A stretch of 64,000 bases of DNA, from assembly GCF_900115625.1 (NCBI RefSeq), contig NZ_FOXD01000009.1, forward strand, positions 62,001 through 126,000, written 5' to 3'. The translations under genes and the position numbers were made by a program. Numbering within the stretch: position 1 is the stretch's first letter; each line of letters starts with the position of its first letter. Below, piece by piece: positions 37,346 to 45,094 of this stretch. The notes beneath the pieces are model-generated. The model saw nothing but the letters and a program-made list of their open reading frames with translations, was not told the DNA's origin and made no database searches. Origin of the DNA: Salibacterium halotolerans (GTDB taxonomy: Bacteria > Bacillota > Bacilli > Bacillales > Marinococcaceae).

Positions 37346-37592
37346 ACGGCTTGAAAATGGGGATCTTCTACTAAAACCGTGCACGTCCTGTGGAAGTACG
37401 TCCTGTTACGGGCGCTGATCCTGAAACATCCTGTTCGTCTGAGGGAGTCGCTCGCGTGGAGAGTCAGAACGGTGCCCGACAGGATGTGCCGAATATAACC
37501 GATCTTCCTTCAGGGATGCAGCTATGGACAGCGTGTGTCTGTTAGTTTATTAGTGAATCGCGTAGTGACTGGACATCTCTATCAAGTCGTGA

Positions 37593-37789
37593 GTGGACAC
37601 TACCATTTCAAAATAAGCAGGTAGTATCCATGAATCCCTGTTTTGTGGACACTGGGTCACTCAAATCAGGAATTAGTATCTGCCGGTATAAATCAATGGA
37701 AACTAACTGCCGGCGGAAAAGTTCCAGTGTCCGCGAATATCACCTCCGTGGACACTACGTATGCTGTTAGCCGGTTTAGTATCCACGGA
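37593..37789. repeat. Stem-loop repeats based on GTGGACACTA
   Basis: GTGGACACTACC (37593-37604) pairs with GGTAGTATCCAT (37620-37631); TCCGTGGACACTA (37745-37757) pairs with TAGTATCCACGGA (37777-37789, one mismatch). A further GTGGACACT at 37645 can pair with AGTGTCCGC at 37726. The same motif recurs at 46758-46799. Confidence 0.6.
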
Positions 37790-37828
37790 GCCGCTGTGGT
37801 ACGGAACAATCGCAGCCCCGCTCCAGAT
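37746..37828 (+). repeat. Dispersed repeat, copy A
   Basis: About 83 bases roughly three quarters identical to 46758-46838 in the same orientation, from CCGTGGACACT to CTCCAGAT, including GGTTTAGT and AACAATCGCA. Confidence 0.65.
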
Positions 37829-38066
37829 GCTCGTTCTTTTTTATCTGTCACGCTGCATGAACAAATTTACTTCTTTCCTGCATCCATGCTATAGTAAAAT
37901 CAAAACCATTCCAATCAGGATACCGATGCCGATTATTCCCCTACCCCTTATTACTGGTATCTATTATCGATTTTCCATGGGCTTTACTTCGTAGTATCAC
38001 GGGTCATCCGGTTAAAAACCGGAAAACCGGTCATAATGAAAACAGACATATGAAGGAGGGAAAAAG

Positions 38067-38234
38067 ATGAAAGCGGACTTCGATTATTTGTCTGCGGAAG
38101 AGAAAAGAAAAATCGAAGACCTCGAAGAAAAAGTCCAGCACGCGGAAAATGATCAATTATTAAAACGATACACCACAGAGATGACCATTCTCTATGAAAA
38201 AGCAAGGGTACGTAAAGATACAAAGCAGTCCTGA
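38067..38234 (+). CDS. Small charged protein, 55 residues, unknown
   Basis: Reads MKADFDYLSAEEKRKIEDLE and onward to ...RVRKDTKQS: a highly charged, mostly helical peptide with no cysteines or membrane segment, probably a short coiled coil (residues 9-48). An excellent Shine-Dalgarno GAAGGAGGG precedes ATG 38067, and a 13-bp terminator follows 21 bases after the stop, so the unit looks like a genuine monocistronic gene. I do not recognise a family. It sits alone between the noncoding repeats and the ars operon. Confidence 0.7.
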   Translation: MKADFDYLSAEEKRKIEDLEEKVQHAENDQLLKRYTTEMTILYEKARVRKDTKQS

Positions 38235-38255
38235 AAAAGCGCGGCTGCCTTATAT

Positions 38256-38300
38256 AAAGCCCCGCACGGTAAACGTTTCCAGGCATCGTGCGGGGCTTTT
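38256..38300 (+). terminator. Terminator after the 55-residue gene
   Basis: Perfect 13-bp stem, AAAGCCCCGCACG (38256-38268) with 38287-38299, followed by TTTT. Confidence 0.9.
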
Positions 38301-38400
38301 ATGCTGTGGTGAGATAGTACACACAGACGTGTCGGAAGGACCCCCGCCCAACATTCCCTCTTATCGTATTCAGGAGCTTGTCACCAGATCGAATTATACA

Positions 38401-38428
38401 TTGACATATAAGCATATTCTTATATAAT
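38401..38428 (+). promoter_or_regulatory. ars operon promoter with embedded ArsR operator
   Basis: Perfect TTGACA (38401-38406) and TATAAT (38423-38428), 16-base spacer. Between and over them lies the perfect dyad ATATAAG (38406-38412) N6 CTTATAT (38419-38425), a form typical of ArsR/SmtB operators. Bound ArsR would block polymerase; arsenite binding to ArsR would release it. Confidence 0.85.
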
Positions 38429-38474
38429 GATGTGTGTTGCACTACATATCAAGACGAAGGAAAGGAGTAAGTGG

Positions 38475-38834
38475 ATGAACACTAGTTCGGATGTGCCGAT
38501 TGATACAGCAGCCCCGGTCTTAAAACTTCTTGGGGATAAGACGAGACTGACGATGGCCGGCCTGTTGATGGAGCGGGAATGCTGCGTCTGTGAATTCACC
38601 GAAATCTTTGATATGAGCCAGCCGGCGGTCAGTCAGCATCTCCGTAAATTAAGAGATGCGGGGGTTGTGCTTGAAACGAGACGTGGACAGTGGGTGTTTT
38701 ATGCTCTGAATACAGAACATAAGATGTATCCGCTTGTGAAAAGTATTATGAACGGCATGCCTTCGCAAAAAGAGAAGCTGGACGAACTGGAGAAGAACGG
38801 TAATCATGTCGTCTGGTGTGATACGAAGCGGTAA
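38475..38834 (+). CDS. arsR: ArsR-family arsenic-responsive repressor
   Basis: Winged-helix repressor of the ArsR/SmtB family, 119 residues from ATG 38475 (AAAGGAG upstream). The helix-3 metal site ECCVCEF (Cys36, Cys37, Cys39) is the trivalent-arsenic/antimony-binding form of classical ArsR; the recognition helix is SQPAVSQHLRKLRDAG. First gene of arsR-arsB-arsC, autoregulated by the dyad in its promoter. An in-frame ATG at 38427 lies on the -10 box and cannot be the start. Confidence 0.93.
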   Translation: MNTSSDVPIDTAAPVLKLLGDKTRLTMAGLLMERECCVCEFTEIFDMSQPAVSQHLRKLRDAGVVLETRRGQWVFYALNTEHKMYPLVKSIMNGMPSQKEKLDELEKNGNHVVWCDTKR

Positions 38835-38849
38835 GGAGTTATATGGTAT

Positions 38850-40181
38850 ATGAATGAAGGGCTTACAGCTGTACTTATATTTTTGGTTACACTGATTCTT
38901 GTCATCTGGCAGCCGCGGGGGCTGTCAATTGGCTGGTCCGCCGTATTTGGAGCGGTACTTGCTTTACTGGCCGGCGTGGTGTCTTTTCAGGACGTCGGGG
39001 ATGTTACCGGCATCGTTTGGAACGCGACACTGACATTTGCCGCTATTATTATCATTTCTTTAATATTGGATGAAATTGGATTTTTTGAATGGGCGGCGCT
39101 GCATATGGCCCGTTTTGCGAATGGAAGCGGCGTGAAGATGTTTGTCTATGTAACGGTTCTTGGAGCAGTGGTAGCAGCTTTATTTGCCAATGACGGGGCA
39201 GCACTGATATTAACGCCGATCGTGCTGGCGATGGTACGGGCGCTTCGGTTCAATGAAGCGATGGTACTCCCATTTGTAATGGCAAGTGGTTTCATTGCTG
39301 ATACGACGAGTCTTCCGTTCATTGTCAGCAACCTCGTCAACATTGTATCAGCCGATTTTTTTGATATAGGCTTTGCAGAATATGCCTCACGCATGATCGT
39401 ACCGAATCTATTTGCCCTCGTTGCAAGTATTATCGTGTTGTATCTGTATTTCCGAAAAAAAATCCCAAAAACCTATAACATGAAGGATCTGCGTCGTCCC
39501 GCTGATGCTATTCAGGATCTGAAAATGTTCCGGTTGTCGTGGCTCGTGCTTATACTGCTTCTTGCGGGCTACTTCGCCAGTGAATTTATTCCATGGACGA
39601 ATCCTGTGACAGGAGAAACAGAGGCGTTTCCGGTGTCGTTTATTTCCGGTATTACCGCTGTTTTCTTCCTTTTCATGGCTCGGCGCAGTCAGGCAGTGGA
39701 AACGGGGGCTGTTATGAAAGGAGCCCCGTGGGATGTTGTTGTATTCTCCGTAGGTATGTATGTGGTCGTTTATGGTCTGCGTAATGCCGGGTTGACCGAT
39801 GTGCTTGCCTCTGGTCTGCAGGCAGCCGCGGACCAGAGCATGTTTGCCGGAACGATGGTTACAGGGTTTGCCGCGGCTTTTTTGTCCTCCATCATGAACA
39901 ATATGCCGACTGTCATGATCAATGCGCTCGCGATTTCCGGAACAGAAACAATGGGAACGCTGCGCGAGGCTCTTATTTATGCGAATGTGATCGGGTCTGA
40001 TCTAGGACCGAAAATCACGCCGATCGGTTCGCTTGCGACACTCCTGTGGCTGCATGTCCTCAGGACAAAAGGCGTCAGGATCAGCTGGGGCTACTATTTT
40101 AAAATCGGCATTATACTAACGATCCCGACGTTGTTCATTACCCTTTGCGGGCTGTACGTATGGCTGCTTATTATAGGATAA
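38850..40181 (+). CDS. arsB: Arsenite efflux permease ArsB
   Basis: Twelve-segment membrane transporter (443 residues) of the ArsB/NhaD ion-transporter superfamily that extrudes arsenite and antimonite. Conserved ArsB features are [17 protein letters not shown] near residue 112, [12 protein letters not shown] near 155 and [12 protein letters not shown] near 350. AAGGAG lies 11 bases before the ATG. It stands between arsR and arsC, 15 bases and 12 bases away respectively. No ArsA ATPase is encoded, so transport is probably driven by the membrane potential. Confidence 0.94.
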   Translation: MNEGLTAVLIFLVTLILVIWQPRGLSIGWSAVFGAVLALLAGVVSFQDVGDVTGIVWNATLTFAAIIIISLILDEIGFFEWAALHMARFANGSGVKMFVYVTVLGAVVAALFANDGAALILTPIVLAMVRALRFNEAMVLPFVMASGFIADTTSLPFIVSNLVNIVSADFFDIGFAEYASRMIVPNLFALVASIIVLYLYFRKKIPKTYNMKDLRRPADAIQDLKMFRLSWLVLILLLAGYFASEFIPWTNPVTGETEAFPVSFISGITAVFFLFMARRSQAVETGAVMKGAPWDVVVFSVGMYVVVYGLRNAGLTDVLASGLQAAADQSMFAGTMVTGFAAAFLSSIMNNMPTVMINALAISGTETMGTLREALIYANVIGSDLGPKITPIGSLATLLWLHVLRTKGVRISWGYYFKIGIILTIPTLFITLCGLYVWLLIIG

Positions 40182-40193
40182 AGGAGAATAAAA

Positions 40194-40604
40194 ATGACAA
40201 AATCAATATATTTTCTCTGTACCGGGAATTCCTGCCGGAGTCAGATGGCGCAGGGTTTCGGGAAAGAGTTTCTGACAGACCGGCATGTCTACTCCGCCGG
40301 TATAGAAGCGCATGGCGTTCATCAGAAAGCGGTGGAAACCATGAAGGAAATCGGGATCGATATTTCCGGCCAGTCCTCGGATACTATCGACATGGAACTG
40401 CTGCATCATGCAGATATGGTAGTGACGCTGTGTGGTCACGCCAATGACGTCTGCCCGGCCGTTCCCCCGCACGTAAGACGGGAACACTGGGAATTTGACG
40501 ACCCGGCCCGGGAAAAGGGAACGGAAGAAGAGAAATTGGCGGCATTCAGGCGGGTGCGCGATGAAATGCAGGAACGGATCCGCCGATTTGCCGTAGAGCA
40601 ATAA
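40194..40604 (+). CDS. arsC: Arsenate reductase, thioredoxin-coupled
   Basis: Low-molecular-weight phosphatase-fold arsenate reductase (136 residues) that reduces arsenate to arsenite for export by ArsB, regenerated by thioredoxin. The catalytic triad of cysteines is visible: Cys9 in the P-loop CTGNSCRS, Cys80 and Cys87 in [18 protein letters not shown] precedes the ATG. Last gene of the ars operon. Confidence 0.95.
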   Translation: MTKSIYFLCTGNSCRSQMAQGFGKEFLTDRHVYSAGIEAHGVHQKAVETMKEIGIDISGQSSDTIDMELLHHADMVVTLCGHANDVCPAVPPHVRREHWEFDDPAREKGTEEEKLAAFRRVRDEMQERIRRFAVEQ

Positions 40605-40611
40605 GGGAAGA

Positions 40612-40725
40612 GGATGGGACAAAAGTAAAATAGGCGGAAGAGAACACGAATGTCTTGCGTCGTTGTTCAAGAGCCGTATAGCAGTGGAGCCAAAATGCTT
40701 CAGCTCCTGCTCAGAACAGCACGAG
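40612..40725. repeat. Partial copy of the GGGACAAA element
   Basis: Starts with ATGGGACAAAA (40614-40624) like the element at 37176 and shares CCAAAATGCTTCAGCTC near 40690; the matching right end is missing. GACGTACTTCCACAGG just beyond the hairpin (40757-40772) is the exact complement of 37388-37403. Confidence 0.5.
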
Positions 40726-40759
40726 TCACGGGTACCCGCAGGATGCGGGTACCCGTGAC
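40725..40759. repeat. Perfect 16-bp hairpin, loop GGA
   Basis: 40725-40740 (GTCACGGGTACCCGCA) is exactly complementary to 40744-40759. No T run follows, so it is not a typical terminator, although it could stop the ars transcript or mark a repeat boundary. Confidence 0.7.
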
Positions 40760-40775
40760 GTACTTCCACAGGATA

Positions 40776-41066
40776 ATGGCGTTTAAGGCGGCACCGGATA
40801 CTCTAAAGTGTCTTTATGACTATTCATCCCACTTTTCATGCAGCGACGCGAACTCTTTGCTGCGTCGGCCCGTTCATTTTCCCGCTAAACGGAACCTGGA
40901 TTCGTTCATGACGACGTTTACAGGGGAACGAGACCCTCTAAAGTGCTTTATGAATCATTCATGATGACGTTTAAGGGCGCACCGGATACTCTAAAGTGCC
41001 TCATGCGACATGCCTAACGACGTTTAAGAGGGGGCGGAACCCCCTAAAGTGCCTTATGACCCATTC
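40776..41066 (+). repeat. Four related ~50-base repeats
   Basis: Units near 40776, 40909, 40962 and 41015, each (G)ACGTTTAAG-like, then a GC-rich stretch, then CTCTAAAGTGCCTTATG-like. GTTTA starts at 40781, 40916, 40969 and 41022, so the last three are spaced exactly 53 bases apart. Each unit has weak internal dyad symmetry. Confidence 0.65.
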
Positions 41067-41132
41067 CCAACGAACGTCCGTCCATCTGCTTTCCACCCAA
41101 TCTGAAACGCCACAAACAAATACCTCCATTTT

Positions 41133-41338
41133 CTACAAACCACCGTACATCCGCCCGGCCAGATCTTCTACCTTTTCCCCCGTTATACCGGCTGGTGCCG
41201 TGGTCACATCGCGGAGCAGCTCAGGGGTGGTTTCGATTCCGGCAAACGGGCCTTGGGACGGCCGGGGTTCGTCGGTTTCAACAAGCAGCTGATCCGGTGG
41301 AACCTCGGCCGCGAGCCGTGGTGGCTTCGACACCCGGT
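41133..41338 (-). pseudogene. Remnant of a TatD-family hydrolase (C-terminal part)
   Basis: About 66 codons read on the minus strand give AAEVPPDQLLVETDEPRPSQ followed by GPFAGIETTPELL and a final IAGRMYGG-like end (here VEDLAGRMYGGL). This matches the last fifth of TatD-type metal-dependent hydrolases, including the conserved LLVETDEP aspartate motif. The first four fifths, including the HxH metal ligands, are absent; the open frame stops matching at about 41338, precisely where a 21-base dispersed repeat begins. No ribosome binding site. I regard it as a decayed fragment. Confidence 0.75.
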
Positions 41339-41359
41339 ACAGGACGTGCGCGGTTTTAG
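41339..41359 (-). repeat. 21-base repeat, second copy
   Basis: On the minus strand, CTAAAACCGCGCACGTCCTG plus one T; one mismatch to 37371-37391 on the plus strand. Confidence 0.6.
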
Positions 41360-41398
41360 CAGCTTAGCCGATCTTCCTCTTTTTTCAGCAACAAGATG

Positions 41399-41427
41399 AT
41401 AATATCCTCCCGACTTTTTCATATAAT
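41399..41427 (+). promoter_or_regulatory. Candidate sigma-E promoter of spoIVFA
   Basis: ATAATATC (41399-41406), 13-base spacer, CATATAAT (41420-41427). Good match to the sigma-E pattern; spoIVF is a mother-cell sigma-E operon in B. subtilis. The -10 also contains TATAAT but lacks a sigma-A -35. Confidence 0.55.
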
Positions 41428-41480
41428 GACGGCAGTAGGAAAAAGTGAACAAGCTGTCTGATGGAAAAAGGGGGAGAAGG

Positions 41481-42266
41481 ATGGACAGAAATATTCAGAA
41501 AGTACGCAGACAGGTTCATCACAAGCGGCGGAAACGGGCTGCTGCAAACGACCGGAGTCCGTCTTATGGATATTATCCGAGCCACAGTGATGCGCCTTAT
41601 CATGAGCCGGAATTTTATGTATGGCAGGATCAGGAGAAACGGCAGGAACCGCGCCGTAAACAAAAAGGGGTCTGGGTGCTGCAGAGTTTTCTGGCAGCGA
41701 TGGTGTTCCTTTTGACCGGTATTTTATTTCAGTCGGCGCACCCTTCCTTTCAGGGAGCAAAGCAGTTTGTGGAAAGTTCCTTTCAGGAAGAATTTCCATT
41801 TGCAGCGGTTACGGCCTGGTATGAAGAACGGTTTGGCAGTCCGGTAGCGTTTCTGCCGGACGGCGCCGAGACGGACACTGCTTCGTCGGATTTCACAGCA
41901 GAAGAAGGAGCAGAACCGGCGGCTGTTCCTGTTTCGGGAACGGTGGCAGAGAGTTTCTCCGAAAATGGAAAAGGAGTCGTGCTGGAAACAGGAAGCGGGA
42001 GTGACATCGAGGCGGTAAACGGAGGACTCGTGATACACACAGGTCCTCATGAAGACTGGGAGCTTGCTGTTGGTATACAGCACTACGATGGAGGCGAATC
42101 CTGGTACGGTCTGCTTGATCAGGTTGATGTGAAACTGTATGACCATGTCGCCAGCGGGGATGTCCTGGGAAAAGTCGAAGCCGGTGAAGGAAACGGACGA
42201 TACGCACTCGCCGTGAAAAAGGATGGACAGTACGTCGACCCGATGGATGTGATTGCTGTTGATTAA
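41481..42266 (+). CDS. spoIVFA: Stage IV sporulation protein SpoIVFA (M23/LytM-like)
   Basis: Membrane-bound regulator that tethers and inhibits the SpoIVFB protease until the forespore signal arrives. 261 residues: basic cytoplasmic N terminus (KVRRQVHHKRRKR), one membrane helix (about 78-96), then an extracytoplasmic LytM/M23-like domain (about 150-255: GTVAESFSENGKGVVLE, IHTGPHEDWELAV, VASGDVLGKV). The zinc ligands of active M23 enzymes are not evident, as expected for SpoIVFA. Start at ATG 41481 after GGGGGAG. Its stop overlaps the next gene's start region. Confidence 0.92.
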   Translation: MDRNIQKVRRQVHHKRRKRAAANDRSPSYGYYPSHSDAPYHEPEFYVWQDQEKRQEPRRKQKGVWVLQSFLAAMVFLLTGILFQSAHPSFQGAKQFVESSFQEEFPFAAVTAWYEERFGSPVAFLPDGAETDTASSDFTAEEGAEPAAVPVSGTVAESFSENGKGVVLETGSGSDIEAVNGGLVIHTGPHEDWELAVGIQHYDGGESWYGLLDQVDVKLYDHVASGDVLGKVEAGEGNGRYALAVKKDGQYVDPMDVIAVD

Positions 42267-43203
42267 ACAGCTTCGTCTCCTGCACATCCATCCATTATTC
42301 TGGGTGATGATGGGAACAGCTGTAATGACGGGGTATTTCTATGACCTCATGCTTCTATTCACTATCATACTGCTCCATGAACTTGGACATGCCGCGGCTG
42401 CTCTTCATTACGAATGGAAAATCCGGAAAATATCGCTGCTTCCTTTCGGCGGAATGATGGAAACCGATGAATATGGAACCCGTCCGCTCCGGGAAGAGGC
42501 TGTGGTAGCAGCATCCGGACCCCTCGTGCATCTCCCGCTTGCCGCTCTTTCTTACTTTCTGCAGGGGGCTGCTTTTTGGGGAAGCGCAGACCATGCGTTA
42601 TTCATGCACTATAATATATCTTTATTTTGTTTTAATCTGCTGCCGATTCATCCGCTTGATGGCGGCAGGCTGCTGTTCTGTCTGTATGCCCGCCATATTC
42701 CGTTTTATCTGGCTCAGAAAAAAACACTGCTGACATCCGGAGCCGTTCTTGGTGTCTGCATCATTCTGGCCGCTGTGTACATCCCTTTGCATATGCAGGC
42801 CTGGCTGATTGCCTCCTTTTTTATCATGGTGCACATCAAAGAGTGGAAGCAGCTTACTTATCGTTTTTACCGGTTTTTAATCAAAAAAACGGGAGAGCCT
42901 CTTTCTGCGTATCCACGTGAATACAGACATATATCCTGGCAGCGGAGGCCGGTGGACGCTGCGAAGCTGATACGCAGGCACGGGGTGTCGTTCTTTTATA
43001 TTGTAGAAAATGGACAAACCTTATCCGAATCTTTTATCCTTGAAACAATCACAAAAAAAAGAAAAGGTATGGAGACGCTGAAACATATAGTAAGCTCGAA
43101 CGGCAAAGATGAAAAGAGGCACAGCAGGTATGATCGATATTCTTTTAAATACATCGACAACGGAACGAAGAGCAGCACTTCGGGAAAATGGCAGGGTCAC
43201 TGA
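42253..43203 (+). CDS. spoIVFB: Intramembrane metalloprotease SpoIVFB
   Basis: S2P-family protease that cleaves pro-sigma-K in the outer forespore membrane. 316 residues; zinc motif HELGH in LLHELGHAAAA (about 41-51) and the third ligand in NLLPIHPLDGGRLL; about six membrane segments, then a C-terminal CBS-like domain. The start is TTG at 42253 or 42259, overlapping spoIVFA by up to 14 bases, without a clear Shine-Dalgarno, so coupling is likely. Unusually, its last 74 bases overlap the start of rng in another frame. Confidence 0.92.
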   Translation: MLLIKQLRLLHIHPLFWVMMGTAVMTGYFYDLMLLFTIILLHELGHAAAALHYEWKIRKISLLPFGGMMETDEYGTRPLREEAVVAASGPLVHLPLAALSYFLQGAAFWGSADHALFMHYNISLFCFNLLPIHPLDGGRLLFCLYARHIPFYLAQKKTLLTSGAVLGVCIILAAVYIPLHMQAWLIASFFIMVHIKEWKQLTYRFYRFLIKKTGEPLSAYPREYRHISWQRRPVDAAKLIRRHGVSFFYIVENGQTLSESFILETITKKRKGMETLKHIVSSNGKDEKRHSRYDRYSFKYIDNGTKSSTSGKWQGH

Positions 43204-44638
43204 AATCTTTGTGGAACGCCCCGATGAAAACCGGATTGCTGGAAATATTTATAAGGGACGGGTGAAAGATGTCCTGCCCGGCATGCAGGCGGCATTTGTT
43301 GATATCGGACGGGAGAAAAACGGCTTTTTGTACCGTGACGAACTCATCGGCTATAAACAGAAGCAGGAACCGCTCGAGGAAAAGGAAAAGCGGAGTATAT
43401 CCGAATTTATTACAGAAGGACAGACCGTGCTGGTGCAGGTACTGAAAGAAGAGTTTGGAAAGAAAGGGGCCAGGCTGACTGAAAATGTGTCTTTGTCGGG
43501 AAAGTATACGGTATATCTCCCGGATGGCGGCTACACCGGCATTTCGAAAAAAATGAAGGAAGAGAACCGGGAAGGCTGGCGGACCTGGGCGGAGTCACAG
43601 CTGCGCGAAGAAGAAGGTGTTATTATACGCACGGTTTGTGAGCACCTTGATGTTGATATTGTCGCAGCAGACATTGATTACCTTCGCGCGGATTGGAAAG
43701 AAATCCTGACGCTGGCTGCCAAAACCCATACGCCGGGTTTGGTAGTGCATGGCGGCGGCATCGTGGAACAGCTCCTGCGGGATTATTCGATGGACGATAT
43801 TCATCAAATCACTGCTGACTACTTTCCCGCCGTTCAGCAGTTGAAACGAATGTTTCGATTTGAAGAGAAGGACACGAAAAAAGTTGTTCATTATCAGGGC
43901 AGGGAAAATCTTTTTTCCGCTGAAGGCATTGAAAAAGAAATGGAACGGGCATTAAAACCGAATGTGTGGCTGAAAAACGGTGGATTTCTGGTGATTGAAA
44001 AAACAGAAGCACTCACAGTGATTGACGTCAATACCGGGCGTTATACCGGTGGGTCTGATTTGATGGAAACAGTCCGCCGCACGAACCTTGAAGCTGCTGC
44101 CGAAACAGCAGCCCAATTAAGACTGCGTGACATATCAGGAATGGTAGTCATTGATTTTATTGATATGAAAAACGATTCCCATAAAGAGGAAGTAATACAA
44201 GAACTGAAAAAGGCGTTGAAACATGACAGGACAACGACGAATGTGGCCGGCATGAGCCCTCTGGGTTTGGTGGAAATGACACGCAAAAAAGTAAGAAGAG
44301 GGGTGGAAGACCTATTGCTTGAAACCTGCAGCGGCTGCCGCGGGACAGGACGCCGTATTTCGGCGGAGACGCTTGCCTACCAGGCGGAGCGCTATATCCA
44401 CGAGTGCCGTGACATGGAGTCCGATGCACTTGTCATCGAACTTCCTAAACGGGTATATGACTGGCTGCAAACAGATGGCTCTTTTCTTCTTGATACGTGG
44501 CGCGCGCGCTACGCTTTTGCCATTTTTACGATTTCAGGGCTGTCGGACAGGGACATTGTGATTCGTTACACAGGGAGTAAAACAGAAGCCCGGCGAAGAA
44601 AAGAAGTGCTGGAAAAACAGCACGAAGCGCGTGATTGA
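43130..44638 (+). CDS. rng: Ribonuclease G (RNase E/G family)
   Basis: Endoribonuclease for rRNA and mRNA processing. 502 residues: S1 domain (IAGNIYKGRVKDVLPGMQAA in part, about 38-57), catalytic DNase-I-like domain with metal aspartates in LTVIDVNTG and MVVIDFIDM, and a zinc-link CxxC in CSGCRGTGRR. Start at ATG 43130 (MIDILLNTSTTERR) inside the spoIVFB 3' end. The gene is missing at this place in B. subtilis, which uses RNase Y, but is common in alkaliphilic Bacillus and other Firmicutes next to rplU. Confidence 0.94.
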   Translation: MIDILLNTSTTERRAALRENGRVTEIFVERPDENRIAGNIYKGRVKDVLPGMQAAFVDIGREKNGFLYRDELIGYKQKQEPLEEKEKRSISEFITEGQTVLVQVLKEEFGKKGARLTENVSLSGKYTVYLPDGGYTGISKKMKEENREGWRTWAESQLREEEGVIIRTVCEHLDVDIVAADIDYLRADWKEILTLAAKTHTPGLVVHGGGIVEQLLRDYSMDDIHQITADYFPAVQQLKRMFRFEEKDTKKVVHYQGRENLFSAEGIEKEMERALKPNVWLKNGGFLVIEKTEALTVIDVNTGRYTGGSDLMETVRRTNLEAAAETAAQLRLRDISGMVVIDFIDMKNDSHKEEVIQELKKALKHDRTTTNVAGMSPLGLVEMTRKKVRRGVEDLLLETCSGCRGTGRRISAETLAYQAERYIHECRDMESDALVIELPKRVYDWLQTDGSFLLDTWRARYAFAIFTISGLSDRDIVIRYTGSKTEARRRKEVLEKQHEARD

Positions 44639-44663
44639 CACGGTTCTAAGGCTGTGATAAGAT
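44635..44663 (+). promoter_or_regulatory. Promoter of rplU-prp-rpmA
   Basis: TTGACA (44635-44640, overlapping the rng stop), 17-base spacer, TAAGAT (44658-44663). Confidence 0.78.
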
Positions 44664-44669
44664 ATCTTT

Positions 44670-44773
44670 TGTTAGTTGTTTGGCTGGCACCAAACTTCAA
44701 CCGCACACGCATGGGTTACAAGTCCAAAAACGGCACCTATGCCGGCGAGTCTAAGTCATAGGAGGTGCAGAAG
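44670..44773 (+). promoter_or_regulatory. L21 ribosomal-protein leader
   Basis: Structured leader between promoter and rplU: GTTTGG/CCAAAC hairpin (44678-44695) and a second GGCA/TGCC hairpin near 44735, then the Shine-Dalgarno. It corresponds in position and form to the L21 leader of Firmicutes, thought to mediate autoregulation by L21. Confidence 0.7.
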
Positions 44774-45082
44774 ATGTACGCTATTATCGAAACCGGCGGT
44801 AAACAGGTCAAGGTGGAAGAAGGCCAGGAAGTATACGTGGAAAAAATGGATGCTTCCGAAGGCGAAGAAGTTACCTTTGACAATGTTATCTTTGTCGGCG
44901 GCGGTGAGGTAAAAACCGGTTCTCCGTATATTGACGGTGCGAAAGTTTCGGCTAAAGTGGAAAAACACGGACGTCAGAAAAAGATCACTGTCTTTAAAAT
45001 GAAGAAAAGAAAAGGGTACCGCCGCAAGCAGGGTCACCGTCAACCGTATACGAAAGTTATTATCGACAAGATCGAAGCATAA
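44774..45082 (+). CDS. rplU: 50S ribosomal protein L21
   Basis: 102-residue ribosomal protein with [17 protein letters not shown] at the start and the basic [17 protein letters not shown] segment at the C terminus, both characteristic. Start at ATG 44774, seven bases after AGGAGGTG. First gene of the conserved rplU-prp-rpmA operon. Confidence 0.98.
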   Translation: MYAIIETGGKQVKVEEGQEVYVEKMDASEGEEVTFDNVIFVGGGEVKTGSPYIDGAKVSAKVEKHGRQKKITVFKMKKRKGYRRKQGHRQPYTKVIIDKIEA

Positions 45083-45094
45083 GGCCGGAATGCC

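Larger units (their letters stand above)
37167..38066. other. Repeat-rich noncoding DNA after minD
   Basis: 900 bases with no supported gene. In order: a repeat element with a 19-bp hairpin (37176-37345), a 21-base motif shared with 41339-41359 (37371-37391), a run of stem-loops built on GTGGACACTA (37593-37789), part of which recurs at 46758, and about 230 A/T-richer bases leading to a small gene. A weak promoter-like pair TTTACT (37866) / TATAGT (37890) lies in the last part. Confidence 0.6.
40605..41480. other. Degraded, repeat-rich region after the ars operon
   Basis: 876 bases lacking an intact gene. It contains a left-end copy of the GGGACAAA element (about 40612-40725), a perfect 16-bp hairpin (40725-40759), four related repeats (40776-41066), a TatD-hydrolase remnant on the minus strand (41133-41338), a 21-base repeat shared with 37371-37391 (41339-41359), and the likely sigma-E promoter of spoIVFA. 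Confidence 0.6.

Noticed and set aside
40776-41066. Possible CRISPR array
   Set aside because: Units of about 50 bases with practically no spacer and only four imperfect copies; no cas genes.
41204-41452. Minus-strand frame of 82 codons over the TatD remnant
   Set aside because: Different frame from the recognisable TatD residues, no ribosome binding site, Cys/Arg/Pro-rich shadow composition.
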